From assembly GCF_001718835.1 (NCBI RefSeq), contig NZ_CP013443.1, positions 1,984,001-2,048,000 of the forward strand: a stretch of 64,000 nt of DNA. The letters run 5' to 3'. How positions within the stretch are numbered: position 1 is the first letter of the stretch; every line of letters starts with the position of its first letter. Positions 34,424 through 43,198 of the stretch are shown here, in pieces. This DNA is from Burkholderia cepacia (GTDB lineage: Bacteria; Pseudomonadota; Gammaproteobacteria; Burkholderiales; Burkholderiaceae). Below the pieces are notes generated by a model. The model saw nothing but the letters and a program-made list of their open reading frames with translations. It ran no database searches and was not told where the DNA came from. The position numbers and the translations under genes are program-made.

Positions 34424-34821
34424 TCAGGCTCGCACGACCTGCCATGTTCCGCTACCGGCATCACGATTGTAAAAATATGAAGCCGAGACGTCGAACAGGA
34501 AACCGGAGCCAGGACTGGCGTGGTTGCGGGTGTCCAGAAAGCCGGCGCCGTTATTGAAATCATTTAAAAGATGCAACCGATCTCCGGCGACGAGACCCGG
34601 ATTATCGTTGGCATTTTAGTCAATTAAAATGTAACAGCCGATCCCGCCCCTGCGCCGAGATAACTACCGCCCTGGTAGCCGTTAATGAAACGAACTACAT
34701 CGCCATATCTAATGTAATCCTTCATTTTCACCATCCGTGTCGTGACGCATTGGCCAGCGCAGCCATGCAAGGATGGGAACTCACTGAAAACATACCCTTC
34801 GACAAACATCACATCAACCAT
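34424..34821 (-). pseudogene. frameshifted small lectin-like (beta-trefoil type) gene
   Basis: On the minus strand one frame reads ...MKDYIRYGDVVRFINGYQGG then SYLGAGAGSAVTF and stops at TAA (34619-34621 region). A second frame then continues the same kind of protein: NDNPGLVAGDRLHLLNDFNN, GAGFLDTRNHASPGSG, and ends GTWQVVRA with TGA at 34424-34426. The two halves show the same repeat idea (GD.V.F.NGY.GG.YL / GDRLHLLNDFN.GAGFLD), typical of lectin-like beta-trefoil modules. A small indel near TTTTAATTGACTAAAA explains the break. It could be a true pseudogene or a sequencing error in an A/T run. Upstream extension to 34821 is open but uncertain. Confidence 0.55.
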
Positions 34822-35385
34822 GCCCGATTACACGGCAGCAAAACAAACAGCCCAATAAAAGCAAGAAACAAACACGCCACTCAACAAAATCACGCACCAT
34901 TCAACAAACGCGAATATCCCGTGCAACTTGCGCAAAGGCCGCCGAGTAGCGTCTTGCCGCCCACCTCCAACGTTCACCTCATCGCGATCTCGCCATTAAC
35001 TGCCCTGCTCAATATCGCCGACCATTATTCACGACATCCACAACTACCACCAATATACTGAACAATACCCGCCACAATATCGAGAGATCAAATCAATCCG
35101 ACCGCTTATCAATCCAGAGAAACGATAAATTAATTTAATTGGAATTGTTCAATGCCAAACCATAATCTCTGTTGCGCACCGCAGCACGGGAACTCTGCAA
35201 CCGAATTAGCAAGCAACACGAAACCCCAGACAACCTTTCAAGACAGATAACCCACACCGGGAAGCCGCAGAACCAAAACGAACTACAAGGTCACAGACTC
35301 CGTTTCTCATAAAAACAAACACCACCTCACCGAGCATCAACCGCGTCAAAAACTACATCATCGATTCACTCATAAAGGAAAAATC
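34822..35385. other. AT-rich intergenic DNA without recognised genes
   Basis: A stretch with base composition far from the backbone, rich in CAA, ACA and AAC words on the plus strand, with no convincing gene. A plus-strand open frame at 34750-35061 overlaps the lectin-like remnant on the opposite strand and its product has a random look. The 3' end (35340-35385) carries the promoter region and AAAGGA site of the small secreted protein gene. Confidence 0.5.
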
Positions 35386-35658
35386 GTGAAAAAGATTGCA
35401 CCGATGCTTTTTACTGCCATGATGCTCGCCTCTTCCTATGCGTCTGCTGATACGCTGTGCAAAGCCGGCAAGATCGACAAGGTCGAAACGGATACCAGCG
35501 GCAATCTGGTGGTCGTCATTGCCGACGGCTCCTACGCGTTCAGCGCGAAGGAATTTTTCCCGATCATCTATTCCGCCTATAACGACAACCGGAATTTCTT
35601 CGTCTACGGCAATGGATGCGCTAACGGGACGGTAGCAACTCGTTTCGCGATTCGATAA
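35386..35658 (+). CDS. small secreted protein, GTG start (90 aa)
   Basis: A signal peptide (KKIAPMLFTAMMLASSYASA) is followed by a mature domain of about 68 residues with two Cys (in TLCKAGKID and GNGCANGT) and alternating strands (NLVVVIADGSYAFS, FFPIIYSAYNDNRNFFVYGN). The GTG start is supported by AAAGGA at the right distance. I recognise no family. It lies in the AT-rich patch with the lectin-like remnant, has a hairpin shortly downstream, and is itself lower in GC than the backbone. Probably a disulfide-bonded exported protein acquired with its surroundings. Confidence 0.75.
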   Translation: MKKIAPMLFTAMMLASSYASADTLCKAGKIDKVETDTSGNLVVVIADGSYAFSAKEFFPIIYSAYNDNRNFFVYGNGCANGTVATRFAIR

Positions 35659-35714
35659 GCGCACCTCGCGGTTAGTCGACGGCAACGGCGATTAACTTTT
35701 ATTTTCATGTCGGC

Positions 35715-35732
35715 GACCGGCATTCGCCGGTC
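35715..35732 (+). terminator. hairpin after the small secreted protein gene
   Basis: GACCGGC-ATTC-GCCGGTC perfect 7-bp stem, 56 bp after the stop. The following bases (GGCCTCTCTT) are only moderately T-rich, so termination is likely but weakly supported. The rest of the gap to phaR (35733-36045) contains nothing recognised. Confidence 0.45.
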
Positions 35733-36045
35733 GGCCTCTCTTGCGGTTGGCCTGACTCCACTTTTTTTCGGCGCACGAAATCCACTCGCATCTGTCGTGC
35801 GCGGAAGATCGGGAAACCGGGAGCAACACGCTACGGCAGCGATTCAGGCTTGCTCCGCGCATCGCAGAGCCACGAACCCTGCAGGCGCCGATGCGAACGA
35901 CCGGCCCCTGGCACCGAACGGCGCCGCCGTCGCAGCGGACCACGAGTCCGCACGACATGCGGCGACCTTGGCGCAATACGACAGCCTTGCGTCCAACCCG
36001 CGCGATCCCGGCGCGGCGCGTTGCGCGCCCGCACCGCCTATCCGC

Positions 36046-36612
36046 TTACTTCTTTTCCGGCTCCGACGCGCCCGGCTGCTTGAACGGGAACGTGCTGAAC
36101 ATCGACTTCGCCTGGTTCTGCATCTGCTCCTGCATCTGCACGAACATGTTCTTCGACTGCTCGATGTAGCTCGTCATCATCCCTTGCATCATCGGCGCCT
36201 GCATGTTCATGAACTGCGACCAGACTTCCGGATTCATCGCATTGCCTTCGTACAGGTTCTTCGATTGATCCGCGAGCTTGTTCTGGATGTCGATAAACGC
36301 CTGGATGTTCTTTTCCAGGTACGTGCCCATCATGCCCTGCATCGCATGCCCGTAGAAACGGATGATCTGCGACAGCATCGACGACGAGAACATCGGCACG
36401 CCGCCGCTTTCCTCTTCGAGGATGATCTGCAGGAGGATGCTGCGCGTCAGGTCTTCGTTGGATTTCGCGTCGACGACCTTGAAGTCCTCCTGCTCCAGCA
36501 CGAGTTGCTTCACATCGGTCAGCGTAATGTACGTGCTTGTCTCGGTATCGTAGAGCCGACGGTTCGGGTACTTCTTGATGAGCCGTTCGGCCGTCTTCTT
36601 TGTAGTAGTCAT
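36046..36612 (-). CDS. phaR: polyhydroxyalkanoate synthesis repressor PhaR (188 aa)
   Basis: N-terminal PHB/PHA accumulation regulator DNA-binding domain (LIKKYPNRRLYDTETSTYIT then LTDVKQLVLEQEDFKVVDAK), followed by the PHB-binding repeats (SQIIRFYGHAMQGMMGTYLE and the Met/Gln-rich helix to the C-terminus). PhaR senses free polymer granules and represses phasin and its own gene. Last gene of the phaC-phaA-phaB-phaR run, 120 bp after phaB, all on the minus strand. Length is normal for Burkholderia. Confidence 0.95.
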   Translation of the reverse strand: MTTTKKTAERLIKKYPNRRLYDTETSTYITLTDVKQLVLEQEDFKVVDAKSNEDLTRSILLQIILEEESGGVPMFSSSMLSQIIRFYGHAMQGMMGTYLEKNIQAFIDIQNKLADQSKNLYEGNAMNPEVWSQFMNMQAPMMQGMMTSYIEQSKNMFVQMQEQMQNQAKSMFSTFPFKQPGASEPEKK

Positions 36613-36732
36613 GTAACGCCTTTGAGTGCAGCGTAGCGGAAGTGACGAATCCCCGCCGCCCGAATCCGGGAGGCGGGGGGCCTTCGGAATACGTCCGGCT
36701 GCGCGGCCACCCGGCCCGCGCAGCGCGGACGT

Positions 36733-37473
36733 TCAGCCCATGTGCAGGCCGCCGTTCAGCGAGAAGTCGGCGCCGGTCGCGAAACCGGAATCGTTCGACG
36801 CGAGCCACGCGACGATCGAACCGATTTCCTCCGGCCCGCCGAGACGCCGCACCGGGATCGTCGCGACGATCTTCTCGAGCACGTCCGGGCGAATCGCCTT
36901 CACCATGTCGGTGCCGATGTAACCCGGCGACACGGTGTTGACCGTCACGCCCTTCGTCGCGACTTCCTGCGCGAGCGACATCGTGAAGCCGTGGATACCA
37001 GCCTTCGCGGTCGAATAGTTGGTCTGGCCGAATTGCCCTTTCTGGCCGTTCACCGACGAAATGTTGATGATCCGGCCCCAGCCGCGTTCGACCATCCCGT
37101 CGATCACCTGCTTCGTCACGTTGAACAGGCTCGTGAGGTTGGTGTCGATCACGGCGGTCCAGTCTTCGTGCGTCATCTTGCGGAACACGACGTCGCGCGT
37201 GATGCCCGCATTGTTGACCAGCACGTCGATCTCACCGACTTCAGCCTTGACCTTGTCGAACGCTTCCTTGGTCGAGTCCCAGTCGCCGACGTTGCCTTCC
37301 GACGCGATGAAATCGTACCCGAGCGCCTTCTGGTCCTCGAGCCATTTCACCCGGCGCGGCGAGTTCGGGCCGCAACCCGCGACCACCTTGAAGCCGTCTT
37401 TCGACAGGCGCTGGCAGATGCTGGTGCCGATGCCGCCCATCCCGCCCGTTACGTACGCAATTCGCTGAGACAT
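36733..37473 (-). CDS. phaB: acetoacetyl-CoA reductase (246 aa)
   Basis: Short-chain dehydrogenase with TGGMGGIGTSICQRL (NADPH-binding), NNAGIT, and the catalytic Ser-Tyr-Lys in INISSVNGQKGQFGQTNYST then AKAG. The sequence VNGQKGQFGQTNYS is characteristic of PhaB. It reduces acetoacetyl-CoA to (R)-3-hydroxybutyryl-CoA, the second step of PHB synthesis. Start taken as ATG 37473 (MSQRIAYVTGG) rather than three residues upstream. Confidence 0.96.
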   Translation of the reverse strand: MSQRIAYVTGGMGGIGTSICQRLSKDGFKVVAGCGPNSPRRVKWLEDQKALGYDFIASEGNVGDWDSTKEAFDKVKAEVGEIDVLVNNAGITRDVVFRKMTHEDWTAVIDTNLTSLFNVTKQVIDGMVERGWGRIINISSVNGQKGQFGQTNYSTAKAGIHGFTMSLAQEVATKGVTVNTVSPGYIGTDMVKAIRPDVLEKIVATIPVRRLGGPEEIGSIVAWLASNDSGFATGADFSLNGGLHMG

Positions 37474-37592
37474 AAATCTCACTCCATTTTTGGTTTCGAG
37501 AGCTGCCGGAGGCCCCCTCTGACTTCACGTGACGCCGGCCGACGCCGTGATCGGCCGGCACACGGATTCGTTCGCCGGTTGCGGACGGCCGG

Positions 37593-38774
37593 TTACGGAC
37601 GCTCGACCGCGAGCGCGACACCCATCCCGCCGCCGATGCACAGCGACGCCAGCCCGCGCTTCGCGTCGCGTTTCTGCATCTCGTGCAGCAGCGTCACCAG
37701 GATCCGGCAGCCCGACGCGCCGATCGGGTGGCCGATCGCGATCGCCCCGCCGTTCACGTTCACCTTCGACGTGTCCCAGCCCATCTGCTTGTGCACCGCC
37801 AGCGCCTGCGCCGCGAACGCCTCGTTGATCTCCATCAGGTCCAGGTCGCCCGGCGTCCAGCCCGCGCGCTCCAGGCACCGGCGCGATGCCGGCACCGGGC
37901 CCATCCCCATCACGCTCGGGTCCACGCCCGCGTTCGCGTATGCCTTGATCTTCGCCAGCGGCGTCAGACCCAGCGCCGCCGCCTTCTGCGCCGACATCAC
38001 CAGCACCGCCGCCGCGCCGTCGTTCAGCCCCGACGCGTTCGCCGCCGTCACCGAGCCGTCCTTCGAGAACGCCGGCTTCAGCCCGGCCAGCGATTCCGCC
38101 GTCACGCCGTGACGCACGAATTCGTCGGTCGCGAACTGCAGCGGCTCGCCCTTGCGTTGCGGGATCGACACCGGCACGATCTCGTCGTCGAAACGGCCCG
38201 CCTTCTGCGCGGCTTCCGCCTTGTTCTGCGACAGCGCCGCGAACGCATCCTGCTCTTCGCGCGTGATCCCGTATTCCTTCGCGACGTTCTCCGCCGTGAT
38301 GCCCATGTGGTACTGGTTGTACACGTCCCACAGGCCGTCGACGATCATCGTGTCGACCAGCTTCGCATCGCCCATCCGGAAGCCGTCGCGCGAGCCCGGC
38401 AGCACGTGCGGCGATGCGCTCATGTTCTCCTGGCCGCCGGCGATCACGATGTCCGCGTCGCCCGCGACGATCGCGTTCGCCGCCAGCATCACGGCCTTCA
38501 GGCCCGAGCCGCACACCTTGTTGATCGTCATCCCCGGCACTGCCGTCGGCAGCCCGGCCTTGATCAGCGACTGCCGCGCCGGGTTCTGCCCGGAACCGGC
38601 CGTCAGCACCTGGCCCATGATCACTTCGCTCACCTGCTCGGGCTTCACGCCCGCGCGCTCCAGCACCGCGCGGATCACCGTCGCGCCCAGTTCGGGCGCC
38701 GCAATCTTCGCAAGCGAACCGCCGAATTTGCCGACCGCGGTCCGCGCGGCCGATACGATCACTACGTCCGTCAT
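37593..38774 (-). CDS. phaA: acetyl-CoA acetyltransferase (beta-ketothiolase, 393 aa)
   Basis: Thiolase with the acylated Cys in NKVCGSGLKAVMLA (near residue 88), the general-base His in GGAIAIGHPIGASG and the second Cys in CIGGGMGVALA. It condenses two acetyl-CoA to acetoacetyl-CoA for PHB synthesis. GGAAAGGGAAATG upstream gives the ATG at 38774. It lies 99 bp after phaC and 119 bp before phaB, all on one strand. Confidence 0.96.
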   Translation of the reverse strand: MTDVVIVSAARTAVGKFGGSLAKIAAPELGATVIRAVLERAGVKPEQVSEVIMGQVLTAGSGQNPARQSLIKAGLPTAVPGMTINKVCGSGLKAVMLAANAIVAGDADIVIAGGQENMSASPHVLPGSRDGFRMGDAKLVDTMIVDGLWDVYNQYHMGITAENVAKEYGITREEQDAFAALSQNKAEAAQKAGRFDDEIVPVSIPQRKGEPLQFATDEFVRHGVTAESLAGLKPAFSKDGSVTAANASGLNDGAAAVLVMSAQKAAALGLTPLAKIKAYANAGVDPSVMGMGPVPASRRCLERAGWTPGDLDLMEINEAFAAQALAVHKQMGWDTSKVNVNGGAIAIGHPIGASGCRILVTLLHEMQKRDAKRGLASLCIGGGMGVALAVERP

Positions 38775-38873
38775 TTCCCTTTCCTCCAGGCCCGCACGAC
38801 ACGGCGCATCGCTACCGGCCCTGTTAAAAAAACTGCGGTGCATCGGACAGCGTGCGCCGCTGCCCGTCTTTCG

Positions 38874-40739
38874 TCAATCGCGCTGCAATACGTACCGGCC
38901 CGGCGCCGGCTCGATTACCGGGAACTGTGCGGAACCCGGCTGGGCGGGCGGCGCCACCTTGCGGCCGCCGTACTGGTCGAGCCACTCGACCCAGGTCGTC
39001 CACCAGCTTCCCGGCTGCTCGGCCGCACCGGCAAACCAGTCGTCCGCCGATTCGGGCAGGTCGCCGTCGTTGATCCAGTAGCTGCGCTTCTTCTTCGCCG
39101 GCGGATTGATCACGCCCGCGATGTGCCCCGACGCGCCGAGCACGAACTTCAGCGGGCCCGACAGGATCGACGTCGACGCGTAGGCCGTCTGCCACGGCAC
39201 GATGTGATCCTCGCGCGAGCCGTAGATGAAGGTCGGCACGTCGATCAGCGTCAGGTCGACCGACTCGCCGCACACGGTCAACGCGCCCGGCTCGCGCAGC
39301 TTGTTTTCGAGATAGGTATGGCGCAGATACCACGCGTACATCGGGCCCGGCAGGCTCGTCGAATCGCCGTTCCAGTACAGCAGGTCGAACGGCGCCGGCG
39401 TGCGGCCCTTCAGGTAGTTGTCGACGACGTAGTTCCACACGAGGTCGTTCGGCCGCAGGAACGAGAACGTGTTCGCGAACTCGACGCCGCGCATCAGCCC
39501 CGGCTGAGTGCCATTTTTGCCGCCGATGGTCTGCTCGCGCATCTGCACGTGCGCCTCGTCGACGAACACGTCGAGGATGCCGGTGTCGCTGAAGTCGAGC
39601 ATCGCGGTGAGCAGCGTCATCGACGCGACCGGATGTTCGCCGCGCGCGGCCAGCACCGCGAGCGCAGTCGCGAGCATCGTACCGCCCACGCAGAAGCCGA
39701 GCGTATTGATCTGCTCGCGGCCGCTCACCTGCTGCACGGCGTCGATCGCCGCGAGCAGCCCTTCGTTCATGTAGTCGTCCCACGTCTTGTGCGCGACCGA
39801 CGCGTCCGCGTTGCGCCACGATACGAGGAACACCTGATGGCCGTTCGACAGCGCATGCGCGACGAGCGAATTCTCGGGCTGCAGGTCGAGGATATAGAAC
39901 TTGTTGATGCACGGCGGGACGATCAGAAGCGGCCGCTCGAACACCTTGTCCGTCTTCGGCGTGTACTGGATCAGCTGGATCAGGTCGTTCTCGTAGACGA
40001 CCGCACCTTCAGTACACCCGAGGTTCTTGCCGACCACGAACTGCGATTCGTCGGTCTGCGAAATCTTGCCGCGCTGCAGGTCGCCGAGCAGGTTCATCAT
40101 CCCCTGCCGCAGGCTTTCGCCCTGCGTCTCGAGGATCGATTTCTGTGCGTCGGGATTGAGTGCGAGGAAGTTGCTCGGCGCGGCGGCGGCCGTCCACTGC
40201 TGGACCGTGAAACGAATGCGCTCGCGCGTCTTCGGATCGGTCTGAAGCGCGTCGGCCAGTTCCTGCAGATAGCGCGCGTTGAGCAGATACCAGGCTGCCG
40301 CGAACGCGTGCGCCGGCGACGCCTTCCACGCATCGCCGCTGAAGCGGCGGTCCTTCAGTTCGGGCGACTCGAGCTTCGCGGCGGCGGCCTGCTGCATCAG
40401 TGCCATGCAATCGCGCGCGTAGTCGGCCTGCAACGCCTGGAGCCGCTCGGGTGGAATCGCGGCGGCCGGCAGCTTCAGCCCGGCGAACGGCGACGCCATC
40501 GCGCCGAAATCGGGCATCGACGGCACCTGGAACGGAAACGATGTCGGAAACTGGAATGTCGCGAACGGATTCGTCGCGGCTGACGCCGTTGCCGCGCGCG
40601 CCGGGTCCGCGAAGCCCCGCCACGCGTTCAACCACGACTCGAACATCTGCTGCATCGGCTGGGCGGCCGGATCGAAACCAATGCTGCCCGTGGAAGTGCC
40701 CGCCTGAGCGGACGTCGACGATTTTTTCGATGCTGTCAT
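38874..40739 (-). CDS. phaC: class I poly(3-hydroxyalkanoate) polymerase (621 aa)
   Basis: PhaC N-terminal domain followed by an alpha/beta-hydrolase domain with the modified lipase box LGFCVGG, nucleophile Cys350. Asp and His of the triad fall in the C-terminal part (IYGSREDHIVPW and LGASGHIAGVINPP). The length of 621 aa and single-subunit organisation fit class I enzymes using short-chain substrates such as 3-hydroxybutyryl-CoA. First gene of the phaCABR run; a promoter candidate lies 184 bp upstream of the start. Confidence 0.96.
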   Translation of the reverse strand: MTASKKSSTSAQAGTSTGSIGFDPAAQPMQQMFESWLNAWRGFADPARAATASAATNPFATFQFPTSFPFQVPSMPDFGAMASPFAGLKLPAAAIPPERLQALQADYARDCMALMQQAAAAKLESPELKDRRFSGDAWKASPAHAFAAAWYLLNARYLQELADALQTDPKTRERIRFTVQQWTAAAAPSNFLALNPDAQKSILETQGESLRQGMMNLLGDLQRGKISQTDESQFVVGKNLGCTEGAVVYENDLIQLIQYTPKTDKVFERPLLIVPPCINKFYILDLQPENSLVAHALSNGHQVFLVSWRNADASVAHKTWDDYMNEGLLAAIDAVQQVSGREQINTLGFCVGGTMLATALAVLAARGEHPVASMTLLTAMLDFSDTGILDVFVDEAHVQMREQTIGGKNGTQPGLMRGVEFANTFSFLRPNDLVWNYVVDNYLKGRTPAPFDLLYWNGDSTSLPGPMYAWYLRHTYLENKLREPGALTVCGESVDLTLIDVPTFIYGSREDHIVPWQTAYASTSILSGPLKFVLGASGHIAGVINPPAKKKRSYWINDGDLPESADDWFAGAAEQPGSWWTTWVEWLDQYGGRKVAPPAQPGSAQFPVIEPAPGRYVLQRD

Positions 40740-40922
40740 TACCTGCCTTACCGGTGATTCGTGAGCGTCTATCGTGAAATCCTGCTCGCGCGCGGCGTGC
40801 CGGCTGCGAGCCGGGCCGTCATGCTCTGGAGAGGCGTCTCCAGATTCTGCCGCAGTGCGGTATTTTTATCATTATCGTTTTCCCCATGTGAAGCGTTGGA
40901 TCAAAGCAGCGTCCCGCTCACC

Positions 40923-40950
40923 GTTATACCTCGAGATAATCCGCGCAAAA
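40923..40950 (-). promoter_or_regulatory. promoter candidate for the phaC operon
   Basis: On the minus strand, TTTTGC (40950-40945) and TATAAC (40928-40923) are separated by 16 bp. They lie in the 363-bp gap between the pgeF stop and phaC, which is less GC-rich than the rest of the region and contains no recognised gene. The -35 match is moderate. No palindrome that I can assign to PhaR was seen. Confidence 0.35.
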
Positions 40951-41102
40951 CAGACGGGACAAGGCTTTCGACGAACCCGGAGCATTTTGATTCGCTTGAC
41001 TTCACATATTTTCTTTTGACTGCGGACGCCGCGGCGCAACGCCGCGCAAATATCGAGATAAACCGATTCCGCATTGCAGCAGGCCCGTGCGCACACACCG
41101 TG

Positions 41103-41942
41103 TCAGTCGGCCAGCCAGATCGCCGCCGCCATGCGGCCCGTCACGCGGTCGCGCCGGTACGAATAGAAGCGCGAACGCTCGGCGACCGTGCACGCGCCGC
41201 CGCCGCTCACGTGCGCAACACCCGCACGCGCAAGACGCAAGCGCGCGAGCGCGTAGAGATCGGCCAGGAACTTGCCGGGCGCGCCATCGATCGCGACGAA
41301 CGCAAGCCGGGTTTCATCATGCTCCGACTGCGGGGCCGTGTCGAGAAACGCGTCGCGCACGTCGGCGCCGACCTCGAACGCCCGCGGGCCGATCGCCGGC
41401 CCGAGGAACGCGTGCAGGCCATCCGTCGCGCCGCCGGCAAGCGCCGCGACCCGCGCCGCCGTCTGCTCGACGATGCCGGCCGCCAGGCCGCGCCAGCCCG
41501 CATGCGCGGCGCCGACGGCGCGACCCTGCGTGTCGCACAGCAGCACGGGCAGGCAATCCGCGACCATCACGACGCATACCGCATTCGCGCGATCGGTCAC
41601 GCTCGCGTCGGCCTGCGCCGGCGCCGCGGATCCGGAATCGGCTGCGATCACCTCGTCCGCGCGCACGATCTGCACGCCGTGAACCTGCTCGAGCCACGCG
41701 GCGCTCGACTGGCCAGCCAGCGCGAGCAAGCGCGCGCGATTCCCGGCGACATGAGCCGGATCGTCACCGGTATGCAGGCCGAGATTCATCCCGCCCGGCA
41801 GCGCTTCCACGCCCTGCCAGCGCCCGTACGGGCCTTCGCTCACCCCGCCGTCGCGCGTCGTGATCAGCGCGCGCACGCGCGGCGACACCTGCCAGTCGGG
41901 CTGTACGCAGTCCTGCCACGTCAACGGCGCCAGGTTCGTCAT
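41103..41942 (-). CDS. pgeF: peptidoglycan editing factor PgeF / laccase-domain protein (279 aa)
   Basis: Multicopper polyphenol-oxidase-like (DUF152/YfiH) protein with the metal-binding set WLEQVHGVQIV, VMVADCLPVLL and AAHAGWRGLAAG. In E. coli PgeF removes L-Ser wrongly placed in peptidoglycan precursors; purine nucleoside activity is known in relatives. I start at ATG 41942 because GAGGAG is nine bases upstream; a GTG at 41948 directly adjoining the rluD stop is the alternative. It follows rluD without a gap, as in many proteobacteria. Confidence 0.93.
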   Translation of the reverse strand: MTNLAPLTWQDCVQPDWQVSPRVRALITTRDGGVSEGPYGRWQGVEALPGGMNLGLHTGDDPAHVAGNRARLLALAGQSSAAWLEQVHGVQIVRADEVIAADSGSAAPAQADASVTDRANAVCVVMVADCLPVLLCDTQGRAVGAAHAGWRGLAAGIVEQTAARVAALAGGATDGLHAFLGPAIGPRAFEVGADVRDAFLDTAPQSEHDETRLAFVAIDGAPGKFLADLYALARLRLARAGVAHVSGGGACTVAERSRFYSYRRDRVTGRMAAAIWLAD

Positions 41943-41948
41943 CGGCAC

Positions 41949-43157
41949 TCACTCCTCCTCGTCGTCCAGGTACGGCTCATCGTCGTGATACTCGCCGCCG
42001 AAATCGTCATCGTCGTAGACACCGTCATCGTCGTCGAATTCCTCGTCGCCCTGCCCGAAGCCGAGCGCCGCGACGAGGGCGTTCATGTCGTCCGGCAGCG
42101 GGCAGCGCCATTGCATCGCCTTGCCCGTGACCGGGTGCACGAGACCGAGCCGCCATGCATGCAGCGCCTGTCGCGCGAAACCGTCCGGCAACGGCGCGAC
42201 CGAGCGCTTGCCCCGCGCGCGCCCGTACACGGGGTCACCGAGCAGCGGGTGCCCGGCATGCGCGCAGTGCACGCGGATCTGGTGCGTGCGACCGGTCTCG
42301 AGATCGCACTGGATCGCCGAAACCGGCTGACGTTGCCACAGGCATGTGTCAACCGTGCGGAAATGCGTGCGCGCGGGCTTGCCCGATGCGCCGGTGACGA
42401 CGGCCATGCGCGTGCGTTCGCGCGGATCGCGGCCGATCGGCGCATCGATCGTGCCCTCCTCGGGCATCGTGCCCCACACGAGCGCGAAATAGCGGCGCTT
42501 CACCGTGCGGGCCTGCAGCTGCCGCACGAGGTCCGTCTGCGCGGCCAGCGTACGCGCCACCACCATCAGGCCCGACGTCTCCTTGTCGAGCCGGTGGACG
42601 ATCCCCGCGCGCGGCAGGCCGGCCGCCGCGTCGCCATAGCGATGCAGCAGCCCGTTGAGGATCGTGCCGCTCCAGTTGCCGGCGGCCGGATGCACGACGA
42701 GGCCGGCCGGCTTGTTGATGACGACGAGCGCGTCGTCCTCGTAGATCACGTCGAGCGGCACCGGCTCCGCCGTGAAGGCGAGCTGCTCGGGGAGCAGGTC
42801 GGGCACCAGCTCGATCTTGGCGCCGAGCGGCACCGGCTGGCGGATCTTCGCCGGCGCGCCGTCGACGAGCACGCGCTGCGCCTCGATCCAGCTCTGCAGG
42901 CGGCTGCGCGAGAATTCGGGGAACAGTTGGGCGAGCGCCTTGTCGAGGCGTTCACCCGCGAGCGACAGCGGCACTTCGACGACGCGCGGCGCGTCGTCGG
43001 CCGCCGCGGACGGCACGACGGGCGCCTGCATGGCGTCGCCGGCCAGATCGTCATCGAGGGAATCCCCCGACGCAGCGTCGGCGGGCCGATCGCTTGGGCT
43101 ATAATCTTCGCGATTTGGTGTGCCCGGCTGGGCATTCTGCGAACTTGAACGGGTCAT
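41949..43157 (-). CDS. rluD: 23S rRNA pseudouridine synthase RluD (402 aa)
   Basis: S4 RNA-binding domain (residues 65-115, AGERLDKALAQLFPEFSRSR), catalytic Asp in GIVHRLDKETSGLMVVARTL, and CDLETGRTHQIRVHCAHAGH, all diagnostic for the RluA/RluD family. It modifies U1911, U1915 and U1917 of helix 69. The C-terminal 35 residues are an acidic tail nearly all Asp, Glu, Tyr and Gly that is unusual for the family. The N-terminal 50 residues are likewise polar and disordered. Divergent from bamD across 41 bp, the common arrangement. Confidence 0.95.
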   Translation of the reverse strand: MTRSSSQNAQPGTPNREDYSPSDRPADAASGDSLDDDLAGDAMQAPVVPSAAADDAPRVVEVPLSLAGERLDKALAQLFPEFSRSRLQSWIEAQRVLVDGAPAKIRQPVPLGAKIELVPDLLPEQLAFTAEPVPLDVIYEDDALVVINKPAGLVVHPAAGNWSGTILNGLLHRYGDAAAGLPRAGIVHRLDKETSGLMVVARTLAAQTDLVRQLQARTVKRRYFALVWGTMPEEGTIDAPIGRDPRERTRMAVVTGASGKPARTHFRTVDTCLWQRQPVSAIQCDLETGRTHQIRVHCAHAGHPLLGDPVYGRARGKRSVAPLPDGFARQALHAWRLGLVHPVTGKAMQWRCPLPDDMNALVAALGFGQGDEEFDDDDGVYDDDDFGGEYHDDEPYLDDEEE

Positions 43158-43198
43158 TTAGACTGGGTCACCGAGACTTGAAGCTAGGACATGCGAGC

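Noticed and set aside
34750..35061. Plus-strand 103-codon open frame in the AT-rich gap
   Set aside because: No Shine-Dalgarno sequence, overlaps the lectin-like remnant on the other strand, and the product has random composition.
37683..40583. Plus-strand open frame of 966 codons opposite phaA and phaC
   Set aside because: Antisense shadow spanning two genes and the gap between them.
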